Part shown: positions 50,953 to 59,052 of the stretch, one piece after another
Position numbering within the stretch: the first letter of the stretch is position 1
Layout: each line of letters starts with the position of its first letter
Source of the DNA: Phocaeicola massiliensis B84634 = Timone 84634 = DSM 17679 = JCM 13223
GTDB lineage: Bacteria; Bacteroidota; Bacteroidia; Bacteroidales; Bacteroidaceae
Length of the DNA: 64,000 nt
Direction: 5' to 3'
Assembly: GCF_000382445.1 (NCBI RefSeq)
Contig: NZ_KB905472.1
Coordinates: 931,951-995,950 of the forward strand
The notes under the pieces: generated by a model
The model's database searches: none
Told to the model about the DNA's origin: nothing
What the model saw: the letters and a program-made list of their open reading frames with translations, nothing else
Made by a program: the position numbers and the translations under genes

Positions 50953-53415
50953 ATGAATATCTCTTATAATTGGCTGAAAGAATACGTCAACTTCGATTTG
51001 ACCCCTGATGAAGTGGCAGCAGCGCTGACTTCTATCGGTCTGGAAACAGGAGGCGTAGAAGAAGTCCAAACAATTAAAGGCGGTCTGGAAGGTATCGTTA
51101 TCGGTGAAGTGCTGACTTGCGAACCTCATCCCAACTCTGACCACATGCATGTAACTACGGTTAACTTGGGACAGGGAGAACCTGTGCAGATTGTTTGCGG
51201 TGCTCCTAATGTAGCTGCCGGACAAAAAGTTGTGGTTGCCACTTTGGGCACAAAGCTATATGACGGTGAAGAATGCTTTACCATAAAAAAATCAAAACTT
51301 CGCGGTATTGAGTCAATCGGCATGATTTGTGCCGAAGATGAGATTGGTATCGGAACCGGTCATGACGGTATCATTGTTCTGCCGGACGATGCTGTGCCCG
51401 GAACTCCTGCCAAAGATTATTATAACATCAAGAGCGACTATGTACTTGAAGTGGATATTACTCCGAACCGGGCGGATGCTTGCTCTCACTATGGCGTGGC
51501 ACGTGACTTGTATGCCTATTTGATTCAAAACGGCAGACAGGCTACGTTAACCCGTCCTTCGGTAGAAGGCTTCAAGGTAGACAATCACGATATGGATATC
51601 ACTGTAGAAGTAGAAAATACCGAAGCATGTCCCCGTTATGCCGGAGTTTCCATCAAAGGTGTTACCGTGAAAGAGAGTCCCGACTGGCTGCAAAACAAGC
51701 TGCGTTTGATAGGTCTTCGTCCAATCAACAATATTGTGGATATCACTAACTACATTCTTCATGCTTACGGCCAACCGCTGCATTGCTTTGATGCCGATAA
51801 GATTAAGGGTGGAAAGATTGTTGTAAAGACTGTTGCCGAAGGTACTAAGTTTACCACTTTGGATGAAGTGGAACGTACTTTGTCCGATAGAGACTTGATG
51901 ATATGTAATACTGAAGAGCCGATGTGTATTGCCGGTGTATTTGGTGGCTTGGATTCAGGTACTACGGAACAAACAGTGGATGTATTCCTCGAAAGTGCGT
52001 ATTTCAATCCGACTTGGGTGCGTAAAACGGCGCGTCGTCATGGTTTGAGTACCGACTCTTCTTTCCGTTTCGAGCGTGGTATTGATCCCAACGGAACTAT
52101 TTATGCCTTGAAAGAAGCTGCCTTGCTGGTAAAAGAACTGGCAGGCGGAACTATCGCTTCTGAAATTAAAGACAATTATCCTCATCCGGTTGCTGATTTC
52201 ATGGTAGAATTAAACTATGAAAAAGCTCATTCTCTGATTGGGAAAGTAATTCCGGCAGAGACGATAAAGAGTATCGTTACCAGTCTTGAGATGAAGATTG
52301 TAAACGAGACTCCCGAAGGAGTGACTTTACAAGTTCCTGCTTACCGTGTAGACGTTCAGCGTGACTGTGACGTGGTAGAAGATATTCTCCGTATTTATGG
52401 ATATAATAATGTGGAAATTCCCACAACATTAAAGTCAAGCCTGACCACGAAGGGGGAAGTAGATAAATCCCAACAGCTTCAGAACTTGATTTCCGAACAG
52501 TTGATAGGTTGCGGATTCAATGAAATTCTGAATAACTCACTGACTGCTGCCGGATATTATGAAGGTTTGGAAACCTACAAGCCCGAAAACCTTGTCAACT
52601 TAATGAATCCGTTAAGCAATGACCTGAATGTAATGCGTCAGACGCTGTTGTTCGGCGGCTTGGAAAGCATCCAGCACAATGCCAACCGTAAGAATGCCGA
52701 TTTGAAGTTCTTTGAGTTCGGTAACTGCTATTTCTTTAATGCGGAAAAGAAGAACCCTGAAAAGGTATTGGCTGCATACAAAGAAGAATATCATCTGGGA
52801 TTGTGGGTGACAGGTAAGCGTGTGAGCAACTCATGGGCACATCCTGATGAAAACACCAGCGTTTATGAACTGAAAGCTTATGTGATGAATATCTTCACTC
52901 GTTTGGGCTTGAACTTCGGTAATGTGGTATTCGGTAATTTGAGTAATGATATCTATTCTGTAGCTGTCAGCGTACACACCCGTGGCGGCAAGTTATTGGC
53001 TACGTTTGGTGTCATCAGCAAGAAGATTCAGAAAGCATTCGATATCGACAACGAAGTGTATTATGCCGAAATCAATTGGAATGAGCTGATGAAAGCCATC
53101 AAGACTTCGAAGGTCAACTTTAAGGAACTTTCCAAGTTCCCGGCTGTAAGACGTGACTTGGCATTGCTACTCGACAAGAATATCCAATTTGCCGAAATCG
53201 AAAAGATAGCTTACGAAACAGAAAAGAAGTTGCTGAAAGAAGTAGAACTGTTTGATGTATACGAAGGCAAGAATTTGGAACCGGGTAAGAAGAGCTATGC
53301 TGTCAGCTTCTTGTTGCAGGATGAAAATGCAACACTGAACGACAAGCAAATCGACAAAATCATGTCTAAGCTGATTGCCAATCTGGAAAGCAAATTGAAT
53401 GCGAAACTAAGATAA
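50953..53415 (+). CDS. pheT: Phenylalanyl-tRNA synthetase beta subunit
   Basis: 820 residues. Order: N-terminal region, tRNA-binding OB domain (HPNSDHMHVTTVNLG, about 57-72, and IVCGAPNVAAGQKVVVA), B3/B4 editing domain (RPINNIVDITNYILHAYGQPLHCFDADKI), B5, the catalytic-like core, and FDX-ACB at the end (FKELSKFPAVRRDLALLLD, then ending in KLNAKLR). With PheS it charges tRNA-Phe; pheS is not in this window. yebC follows after 34 bases. Confidence 0.97.
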   Translation: MNISYNWLKEYVNFDLTPDEVAAALTSIGLETGGVEEVQTIKGGLEGIVIGEVLTCEPHPNSDHMHVTTVNLGQGEPVQIVCGAPNVAAGQKVVVATLGTKLYDGEECFTIKKSKLRGIESIGMICAEDEIGIGTGHDGIIVLPDDAVPGTPAKDYYNIKSDYVLEVDITPNRADACSHYGVARDLYAYLIQNGRQATLTRPSVEGFKVDNHDMDITVEVENTEACPRYAGVSIKGVTVKESPDWLQNKLRLIGLRPINNIVDITNYILHAYGQPLHCFDADKIKGGKIVVKTVAEGTKFTTLDEVERTLSDRDLMICNTEEPMCIAGVFGGLDSGTTEQTVDVFLESAYFNPTWVRKTARRHGLSTDSSFRFERGIDPNGTIYALKEAALLVKELAGGTIASEIKDNYPHPVADFMVELNYEKAHSLIGKVIPAETIKSIVTSLEMKIVNETPEGVTLQVPAYRVDVQRDCDVVEDILRIYGYNNVEIPTTLKSSLTTKGEVDKSQQLQNLISEQLIGCGFNEILNNSLTAAGYYEGLETYKPENLVNLMNPLSNDLNVMRQTLLFGGLESIQHNANRKNADLKFFEFGNCYFFNAEKKNPEKVLAAYKEEYHLGLWVTGKRVSNSWAHPDENTSVYELKAYVMNIFTRLGLNFGNVVFGNLSNDIYSVAVSVHTRGGKLLATFGVISKKIQKAFDIDNEVYYAEINWNELMKAIKTSKVNFKELSKFPAVRRDLALLLDKNIQFAEIEKIAYETEKKLLKEVELFDVYEGKNLEPGKKSYAVSFLLQDENATLNDKQIDKIMSKLIANLESKLNAKLR

Positions 53416-53449
53416 TTGATAAAATAACCATTTATAAAAATATAATCCA

Positions 53450-54184
53450 ATGGGAAGAGCATTTGAATATAGAAAAGCTACAAAGCTGAAAAGATGGGGC
53501 CACATGGCCAAGACTTTTACAAGACTGGGTAAACAAATTGCTATTGCTGTAAAAGCAGGCGGACCGGAACCGGAAAACAACCCGACCTTGCGTGGTGTTA
53601 TCGCTACTTGTAAGCGCGAAAACATGCCGAAGGATAACATCGAGCGTGCTATTAAAAATGCAATGGGTAAGGATACCAGCGATTACAAAGGTATGACTTA
53701 CGAAGGATACGGCCCTCACGGGGTAGCAGTATTCGTTGATACTTTGACCGATAATACCACTCGTACTGTAGCAGATGTCCGTTCTGTATTCAACAAATTT
53801 GGCGGCAACATGGGAACTACCGGTTCATTGGCTTTCTTGTTCGATCATAAATGTGTCTTTACTTTTAAGCGTAAAGAAGGTCTTGATATGGAAGAACTGA
53901 TTCTTGATTTGATAGATTACAATGTAGAAGATGAATTCGATATCGATGAAGAAGAAGGAACAATCACTATTTACGGTGACCCGAAGAGCTATGCCGCTAT
54001 TCAGAAACACTTGGAAGAATGCGGTTTTGAGGAAGTCGGTGGTGACTTTACTTATATTCCTAACGACCTGAAGGATGTAACTCCCGAACAGCGCGAAACA
54101 ATTGATAAGATGGTAGAGCGTTTGGAAGAATTTGATGATGTCCAGACGGTTTATACAAACATGAAACCTGCTGAGGAAGAGTAA
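53450..54184 (+). CDS. YebC/PmpR-family transcriptional regulator
   Basis: 244 residues, standard YebC length. Conserved MGRAFEYRKATKLKRWGHMAKTFTRLGKQI start, CKRENMPKDNIERAIKNAMGK (about 49-69) and YEGYGPHGVAVFVDTLTDN; acidic C-terminal domain. Cytoplasmic; family members act as transcription regulators or translation factors on polyproline stalls. 34 bases after pheT and 2 bases before the TSCPD gene, so likely one operon. Confidence 0.94.
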   Translation: MGRAFEYRKATKLKRWGHMAKTFTRLGKQIAIAVKAGGPEPENNPTLRGVIATCKRENMPKDNIERAIKNAMGKDTSDYKGMTYEGYGPHGVAVFVDTLTDNTTRTVADVRSVFNKFGGNMGTTGSLAFLFDHKCVFTFKRKEGLDMEELILDLIDYNVEDEFDIDEEEGTITIYGDPKSYAAIQKHLEECGFEEVGGDFTYIPNDLKDVTPEQRETIDKMVERLEEFDDVQTVYTNMKPAEEE

Positions 54185-54186
54185 AA

Positions 54187-54429
54187 ATGAAGATTACTTA
54201 TAAAACGCAAGGTACTTGCAGCAGCCACATTGAGGTAGAAGTGGAAGACGATGTGGTTCAACAGGTATTCTTTTGGGGCGGATGCAATGGAAATCTTCAG
54301 GGCATCAGCCGTTTGGTAAAGGGAATGAAAGTTGAAGATATAATATCGAAGCTGGAAGGAGTGAAGTGCGGAAATCGTTCCACTTCCTGTCCCGACCAAT
54401 TATGCAAGGCATTGCGTGAGATGAAATAA
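54187..54429 (+). CDS. TSCPD-domain protein (TIGR03905-type)
   Basis: 80 residues. The TSCPD domain is clear: GTCSSHIEVEVEDD at the start and the signature GNRSTSCPDQLCKAL at about 62-76 with two Cys. Function not established; the domain is also found appended to ribonucleotide reductases. It starts 2 bases after yebC. Confidence 0.88.
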   Translation: MKITYKTQGTCSSHIEVEVEDDVVQQVFFWGGCNGNLQGISRLVKGMKVEDIISKLEGVKCGNRSTSCPDQLCKALREMK

Positions 54430-54455
54430 AAGAAAGATGAAATAAAAGAAGAAAG

Positions 54456-54486
54456 AGGTTACTCGTAAGGGAGTGACCTCTTTTTT
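54456..54486 (+). terminator. Terminator of the pheT-yebC-TSCPD operon
   Basis: GAGGTTACT pairs with AGTGACCTC around CGTAAGGG, followed by TTTTTTCTTTTT. Left arm near 54456-54463, right arm near 54472-54480. Confidence 0.8.
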
Positions 54487-54685
54487 CTTTTTCGGATAAA
54501 CGCCTTTATCCTTAAGTGTACTGACTTTCACAAGCAAATACTAACTATTAATCTTAAATCTATTACTATGAAAAACACAAATATATAACACGGCATTCAT
54601 TCATTTAGTTCACTCTCCCACAGAAATAAATTCGTTAAAATTAAATAAAGACATATCTTCGGGCAGACTAAGCATTTTCTTCCTT

Positions 54686-54852
54686 CAGACTAAGCAGTTT
54701 CATATAGTGGATTATTACGTCCCATTACAGTAGGACGTATGTCCCATTATGGCAGGACGTACGTTCCATTGCAGTGGGACGTACATCCCATTGCTGCAGG
54801 ACGTAATAATCTGTCGTTCAAAAAACCTTAGTCTGCTATATGAAATGGCTTA
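54686..54852. repeat. Nested inverted repeat with four 22-bp palindromic tandem units
   Basis: Four units start at 54719, 54741, 54763 and 54785 with exact 22-bp period. Each has the form GTCCCATT plus six variable bases plus GGACGTA, with self-complementary ends (TACGTCC / GGACGTA). Variable six-base cores are ACAGTA, ATGGCA, GCAGTG, GCTGCA (approximate limits). Around them ATTATTACGTCC (54711) pairs with GGACGTAATAAT (54799-54810), and TAAGCAGTTTCATATAG (54691-54707) pairs with CTATATGAAATGGCTTA (54836-54852) with two mismatches. Confidence 0.8.
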
Positions 54853-54887
54853 ATCTTCCCTTTGTATACGGTAGGTCTGTTTATAGA

Positions 54888-54999
54888 TAAAAAACGTGCT
54901 CCCTGACCGTTCGCTTACGGAGGGAGCACTTACAACACAAAAACTAAACTAGACTTAACTAAACTATTCTATTAAGAAGTTTCACAACTTCCCTTGTCT
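54888..54999 (-). ncRNA. Candidate small RNA of about 112 bases (minus strand)
   Basis: Predicted start near 54999, seven bases after an exact TATATTTG box with a TTTG 20 bases upstream. The RNA has a 5' hairpin (GAAGTT GTG AACTTC), a T/A-rich middle and a 3' hairpin (GTGCTCCCT / AGGGAGCAC, plus CCG/CGG inner stem) followed by GTTTTTT on the minus strand, an intrinsic terminator. No open reading frame of useful length. Expressed in the same direction as the LytTR gene but upstream of its downstream end (the LytTR gene ends at 55085). Confidence 0.6.
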
Positions 55000-55005
55000 A
55001 TGCTG

Positions 55006-55037
55006 CAAATATAGGTAATTTATTTGTTTTTAGCAAA
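55006..55037 (-). promoter_or_regulatory. Promoter of the minus-strand small RNA
   Basis: Minus strand: -33 TTTG at 55037-55034, 20-base spacer, -7 TATATTTG at 55013-55006. Both boxes are exact and the spacing is optimal for Bacteroides. Confidence 0.75.
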
Positions 55038-55084
55038 AAGATATCGACGAATTTGATTTATTATTCTATTGATAATAAGATTTT

Positions 55085-55810
55085 TTATACAGAATGACTA
55101 TTCAAATAAGTTTGTATCTCTTGCTTGTAACTATCGGAAATAGGAATGTATTCTTTGCCGAAAACAATGCGTCCCCGGTCAATCACCTTTATTTTGCTTT
55201 TTTGCACTATGAATGAGCGATGTACACGTACAAAATGCTTTGACGGAAGCTTTTCTTCCATAGCCTTCATGCTGATAAGTGACAAGATGGCTTTGGGTTC
55301 GTTTTCTATATGTATTTTTATGTAATCTTTCAGTCCTTCGATGTATAGAATCTTGTCAAGGGCTATCTGTACTAGTTTGTAATCGCTTTTAACATAAATA
55401 TATTCGTTATTAACTTCTTCTTCCGGTCTGTTTCCGGCTTTTTGTTTCAGTTCGAACCATTGCATCGCTTTGTTCACCGATTGTAGGAAATCGGCATAAC
55501 TGATTGGTTTCAGCAGGTAGTCCAGCGCATTGACCTTGTAGCTGTCTAATGCGTATTGGCCGAAAGCGGTAGTGAAGATGATGCGTGTTTCGGGGTTCAC
55601 CATGTGTGAAAACTCTAATCCGTTCAGTTCCGGCATTTGTATGTCGAGAAAAAGTATATGAATTTCTTCGTGTGCGGGTATCTCATTCATTGCCTGCACT
55701 GCACTGGAGTATTTGCCTGCCAACCGTAGGAAAGCGGTTTTTTCCACATAGCTTTGCAACAATTCCAGAGCCAAAGGTTCGTCATCTACTATGGCGCAAT
55801 TCAGTATCAT
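55085..55810 (-). CDS. LytTR-family response regulator
   Basis: 241 residues. Receiver domain: acidic pocket Asp9/Asp10, phospho-acceptor Asp56 in FLDIQMP, Lys101 in LLKPIS. LytTR DNA-binding domain at about 135-240 with YIYVKSDYKLVQI and FVRVHRSFIVQKSKI. It binds DNA when phosphorylated by the LytS-type kinase next to it. I chose ATG 55810, which overlaps the kinase stop by 4 bases (ATGA); an upstream 23-residue extension at 55879 is inside the kinase gene and is not conserved. Confidence 0.92.
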   Translation of the reverse strand: MILNCAIVDDEPLALELLQSYVEKTAFLRLAGKYSSAVQAMNEIPAHEEIHILFLDIQMPELNGLEFSHMVNPETRIIFTTAFGQYALDSYKVNALDYLLKPISYADFLQSVNKAMQWFELKQKAGNRPEEEVNNEYIYVKSDYKLVQIALDKILYIEGLKDYIKIHIENEPKAILSLISMKAMEEKLPSKHFVRVHRSFIVQKSKIKVIDRGRIVFGKEYIPISDSYKQEIQTYLNSHSV

Positions 55811-56862
55811 AAGTTTTTGGTTTGAATGGTTAATATAGAAGAATAAACCTGACCGTTTGCACTGATGCCTTTTTCCCATTCATAATGTTTGGGATAAATC
55901 AGTTCCAATCGTTTGCTTACCTGTTCCAGTCCGATGCCGCTGCCGCTTTTGTCCTGTCCGGTTTTGGGGTAGTTGCTGTTCTGTATTTCGCAGCGTACCG
56001 TGCCATCTGTATTCCCGGTGATGGCGATGCTGATAAAGCTGTGAGCTGTAGGACTGATGCCGTGTTTAAAGGCATTTTCTATCAAAGAAATAAAGAGTAA
56101 GGGGGCAATGAGTAACGAACTGCCCGGATCGGTTTCCAGATGCAGGCTTATTTCTACTTGCTGAGGCAGCCGGATGCGCATCAGTGCCACGTAATTACGG
56201 ATAAAGTCAAGCTCTTTCTCCAATGGAACAAAGGTTTGCTGATTGTCGTAAAGTACGTGTCGGAGCAATTTGCTCAGTTCTTGAACCGCTTCTTGCGCCT
56301 TGTCACAGTTGAATGCTATCAGTGCATAGATATTATTCAGTGTGTTGAGCAGGAAATGGGGGTTCAATTGGTTCTTGAGATTCTTCAATTCCGCTTCCGT
56401 CTTTTGCCGTTCGGCTTCCAGAAGCATTTCTTGCGCTTGTCTCCATCGCAGGCTGGTGCGGATGGCAGCTCCCAGTCCGGCAACGAATATCATCAGCACG
56501 ATGTCGCGTATGTAGAATATCCAGCGTGGAGGCATCCGCCGGGTAAATTCCTCGGGTGGAGGAGTGCTGAAGGCTTCCAGCAGCAAGTGAAGCATCAATG
56601 AGGAGAAAAATATGAGGATGGCATTGGCGATGATGTATTTTCGCATCTCGTCATTGAAGAGATAGCGTGGTACCAACCATAAGTAGTTGATGTAGAATAT
56701 CAGAAAATAGCAGAGGGGGACGCAACTGTGGCGTAGGAACTGATGCCAGTCCATGCTGTTTCCTCTGTCTGCAAAAACAAGTGGAAAGCCGAATATCAGC
56801 AACCAGCTGACGATATGTATGGCCGGCTCCAGCGGGCGACGTTGAGAGAATATTTGTTTCAT
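55807..56862 (-). CDS. LytS/YehU-type membrane sensor histidine kinase
   Basis: 351 residues. Four hydrophobic segments (about 12-30, 48-66, 78-96, 118-136), no large periplasmic domain, a coiled coil (about 140-165), then His_kinase domain with His169 in LNPHFLLNTLNNIYAL and HATPase motifs (ENAFKHGI, GSGIGLEQVSKRL). It phosphorylates the LytTR regulator. I chose ATG 56862; the earlier frame start at 56871 is TTG. It is the fifth gene of the efflux operon and may respond to envelope stress (inference). Confidence 0.9.
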   Translation of the reverse strand: MKQIFSQRRPLEPAIHIVSWLLIFGFPLVFADRGNSMDWHQFLRHSCVPLCYFLIFYINYLWLVPRYLFNDEMRKYIIANAILIFFSSLMLHLLLEAFSTPPPEEFTRRMPPRWIFYIRDIVLMIFVAGLGAAIRTSLRWRQAQEMLLEAERQKTEAELKNLKNQLNPHFLLNTLNNIYALIAFNCDKAQEAVQELSKLLRHVLYDNQQTFVPLEKELDFIRNYVALMRIRLPQQVEISLHLETDPGSSLLIAPLLFISLIENAFKHGISPTAHSFISIAITGNTDGTVRCEIQNSNYPKTGQDKSGSGIGLEQVSKRLELIYPKHYEWEKGISANGQVYSSILTIQTKNL

Positions 56863-56912
56863 AATAGGCAAAGATAAAAAGTTCAGGGTTAAAATAGGAT
56901 GCAGAAGGTATT

Positions 56913-56985
56913 AAATTTATCTTATCGTAGCGATAAATTTCTCGTTTCAAGTCTGTGGGCTACTTTCCCACAGTCATGAAACGAG
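56913..56985 (-). terminator. Two tandem hairpins between permease and LytS genes
   Basis: AAATTTATC (56913-56921) pairs with GATAAATTT (56932-56940). Directly next, CTCGTTTCA (56941-56949) pairs with TGAAACGAG (56977-56985), and CTGTGGG (56953-56959) with CCCACAG (56967-56973). No T-run, so this may partly terminate or protect the efflux mRNA. Confidence 0.55.
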
Positions 56986-57010
56986 AAGAATGGTGTGGCG
57001 CTAAATTGTT

Positions 57011-58231
57011 TTATTCATAACGTATGGCATCAATCGGGTCAAGATCTGCCGCTTTCTTGGCCGGATACCATCCGAAGAAAACTCCCGTAATGGTACAGAC
57101 TGCGAAAGACAGCAGTACGCTCCAAGGTTGGATGAATACGGGCCAGTGGGCTATTGATTTAATCATGAAGCTGGCACCGCAACCGATAATCACGCCTATC
57201 ACACCGCCGGTGATACTAATCAGAATGGCTTCGATGAGGAACTGTGAAAGGATATCGACACCGCGTGCTCCGACTGACATTCGCAGGCCGATTTCGCGTG
57301 TACGCTCGGTAACGGAAACATACATGATGTTCATGATTCCGATACCTCCTACCACGAGCGAGATGCCGGCAATGCAGGCGAGCAGTGTGGTCATCAGGTC
57401 GGTGGTGGTATTCAGCATGCTGCTCAGCTCCTGCTGGGTGCGAATGGTGAAATCGTCATCATCGGTGGCTTTCAGCTTATGCTCTCGCCGCAGGATAGAA
57501 GTGATTTCTTCCACCGCTTCTTCGGTCATGTCTTCGGTCAGGGCAGAGGCAAAGATACCGCCCAGATAGGTTTGTGCAAGCAATCGTTTCATTACGGTAG
57601 TGTATGGGGCGAGTACCACATCGTCTTGATCCTGTCCCATGGAGTTGTAACCTTTGGACTTCAATACGCCCACAACACGCATGGGTATTTGGTTGCAACG
57701 GATGACTTTTCCTATAGGGTCGGAGCCGTCGGGAAAAAGATTGTCGACAATGGTCTTGCCGATGACGCAGACTTTGGCGGCGGTGCGGATATCGTTTTCG
57801 GAAAACATTTCGCCTTGTTCCACACTGAGCTGGCGGATGTTAAGGTAATCAATGCTTACTCCGCTTACCGAGGAGGGATAGTTGTTTGACCCTGCCACCA
57901 ATTGCCCGGAGGAAGATACATTGGGACTGATGCCGGAGAGGTAAGTGCACTCTTCGCTGAGTTTCTCATAATTCTCCAGTTTCAATGTCTGCATTGCCGA
58001 AGGGTCTTGGCGAACCCCGCCGCGCATCTCGGCTCCCGGATGAATCATAATCATGTTCGAACCCATTTCCGAGATTTGTTGCTGGATACTTCTCTTCGAG
58101 CCTTGGCCGATGGCAAGCATGGCGATAACGGATGCTACGCCGATGATGATACCCAGCATGGTGAGGAAGGCGCGCAATTTGTTGTTGGCTAGAGCCCGGA
58201 GAGCTATTTTGAATAGGTTTGTTCCGTTCAT
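57011..58231 (-). CDS. MacB-like ABC transporter permease
   Basis: 406 residues. N-terminal membrane helix with TMLGIIIGVASVIAMLAIGQGSK (about 22-44), a large periplasmic MacB-PCD domain (about 50-280), and three C-terminal helices, with CIAGISLVVGGIGIMNIMYVSVTERTREIGLRMSVGAR (about 290-325). With the ATPase gene next upstream it makes a split MacB, exporting a drug, peptide or lipid. It lies 42 bases after the ATPase. Confidence 0.93.
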   Translation of the reverse strand: MNGTNLFKIALRALANNKLRAFLTMLGIIIGVASVIAMLAIGQGSKRSIQQQISEMGSNMIMIHPGAEMRGGVRQDPSAMQTLKLENYEKLSEECTYLSGISPNVSSSGQLVAGSNNYPSSVSGVSIDYLNIRQLSVEQGEMFSENDIRTAAKVCVIGKTIVDNLFPDGSDPIGKVIRCNQIPMRVVGVLKSKGYNSMGQDQDDVVLAPYTTVMKRLLAQTYLGGIFASALTEDMTEEAVEEITSILRREHKLKATDDDDFTIRTQQELSSMLNTTTDLMTTLLACIAGISLVVGGIGIMNIMYVSVTERTREIGLRMSVGARGVDILSQFLIEAILISITGGVIGVIIGCGASFMIKSIAHWPVFIQPWSVLLSFAVCTITGVFFGWYPAKKAADLDPIDAIRYE

Positions 58232-58273
58232 AATTGGCTATTGTTTTAATTTGTTTCTTATTGCTGATGAAGG

Positions 58274-59017
58274 TCAGTCTTCATCGTTCTTAGGCAGAGC
58301 GGCCAGTGCTTCGGCGGCGGACAGGATGTGTGTGTTGACCGTGTCTTCTATCACATGACCGTCGCGCAGGCGGATATTACGGCTACTGTATTGTGCCAGT
58401 TCGGGATTATGGGTAACGAAGATAATCGTGCGTCCTTCGGCATGTAACTTCTGGAAGAGTACAAGAATCTCGAAAGAGGTGCGGGTATCAAGGTTACCGG
58501 TCGCTTCATCGGCAAGGATAACAGCCGGGTTGTTGACCAAAGCACGGGCGATGGCCACGCGTTGCATCTGTCCTCCCGACATTTGGTTGGACTTGTGTTC
58601 CAGGCGGTCACCCAATCCGACGGATATCAGGGCGTCAATGGCTCTTTTCCGTCTTTCGGTTGCCGAAACGGAAGAGTTATACATCAGTGGGAGTTCCACA
58701 TTTTCCACTGCCGTAGTTTTAGGCAGCAGGTTATAATTTTGGAACACGAAACCGATTTTGCGGTTGCGCAGTATGGCACGCTGGGGTTTGCTCATGGTGC
58801 GGACGGATACGCCGTCCAGCAGGTATTCTCCGCTGGTGGGGGTATCAAGGCACCCCAGTGTATTCAGCAGGGTGGATTTGCCCGAACCGGAAGTACCCAT
58901 GATGGTGACAAACTCTCCTTCGCAGATGGTGAAGGAAATGCCGCGCAAGGCGTGCACGGTTTCTTCACCCACCCGGAAGTTTCGTTTGATATTTTGAAGT
59001 TCGATAATCTTTTTCAT
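58274..59017 (-). CDS. MacB/LolD-like ABC transporter ATP-binding protein
   Basis: 247 residues. Walker A GTSGSGKST (about 38-46), Q-loop FVFQNYNLLP, signature MSGGQMQRVAIARAL (about 141-155), Walker B VILADEATGNLD. It drives the permease encoded next. I chose ATG 59017; the frame has an 11-residue extension from 59050 that is not conserved and sits in the gap after macA. Confidence 0.94.
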   Translation of the reverse strand: MKKIIELQNIKRNFRVGEETVHALRGISFTICEGEFVTIMGTSGSGKSTLLNTLGCLDTPTSGEYLLDGVSVRTMSKPQRAILRNRKIGFVFQNYNLLPKTTAVENVELPLMYNSSVSATERRKRAIDALISVGLGDRLEHKSNQMSGGQMQRVAIARALVNNPAVILADEATGNLDTRTSFEILVLFQKLHAEGRTIIFVTHNPELAQYSSRNIRLRDGHVIEDTVNTHILSAAEALAALPKNDED

Positions 59018-59052
59018 CTGTCTTTTTTGCATATAGGTTTTGATGTGCAAGT

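Larger units (their letters stand above)
54487..55084. other. Gene-free stretch with repeat block and small-RNA unit
   Basis: About 600 bases between terminator and LytTR gene. It contains a truncated-looking start ATGAAAAACACAAATATATAA (54568-54588, six residues) after a typical Bacteroides leader, the palindromic repeat block (54686-54852) and a minus-strand small-RNA unit (54888-55037). No other gene is visible. Confidence 0.6.

Noticed and set aside
55811..55879. 23-residue extension of the LytTR regulator
   Set aside because: Inside the kinase gene and absent from the conserved receiver start; ATG 55810 overlaps the kinase stop in the usual way.
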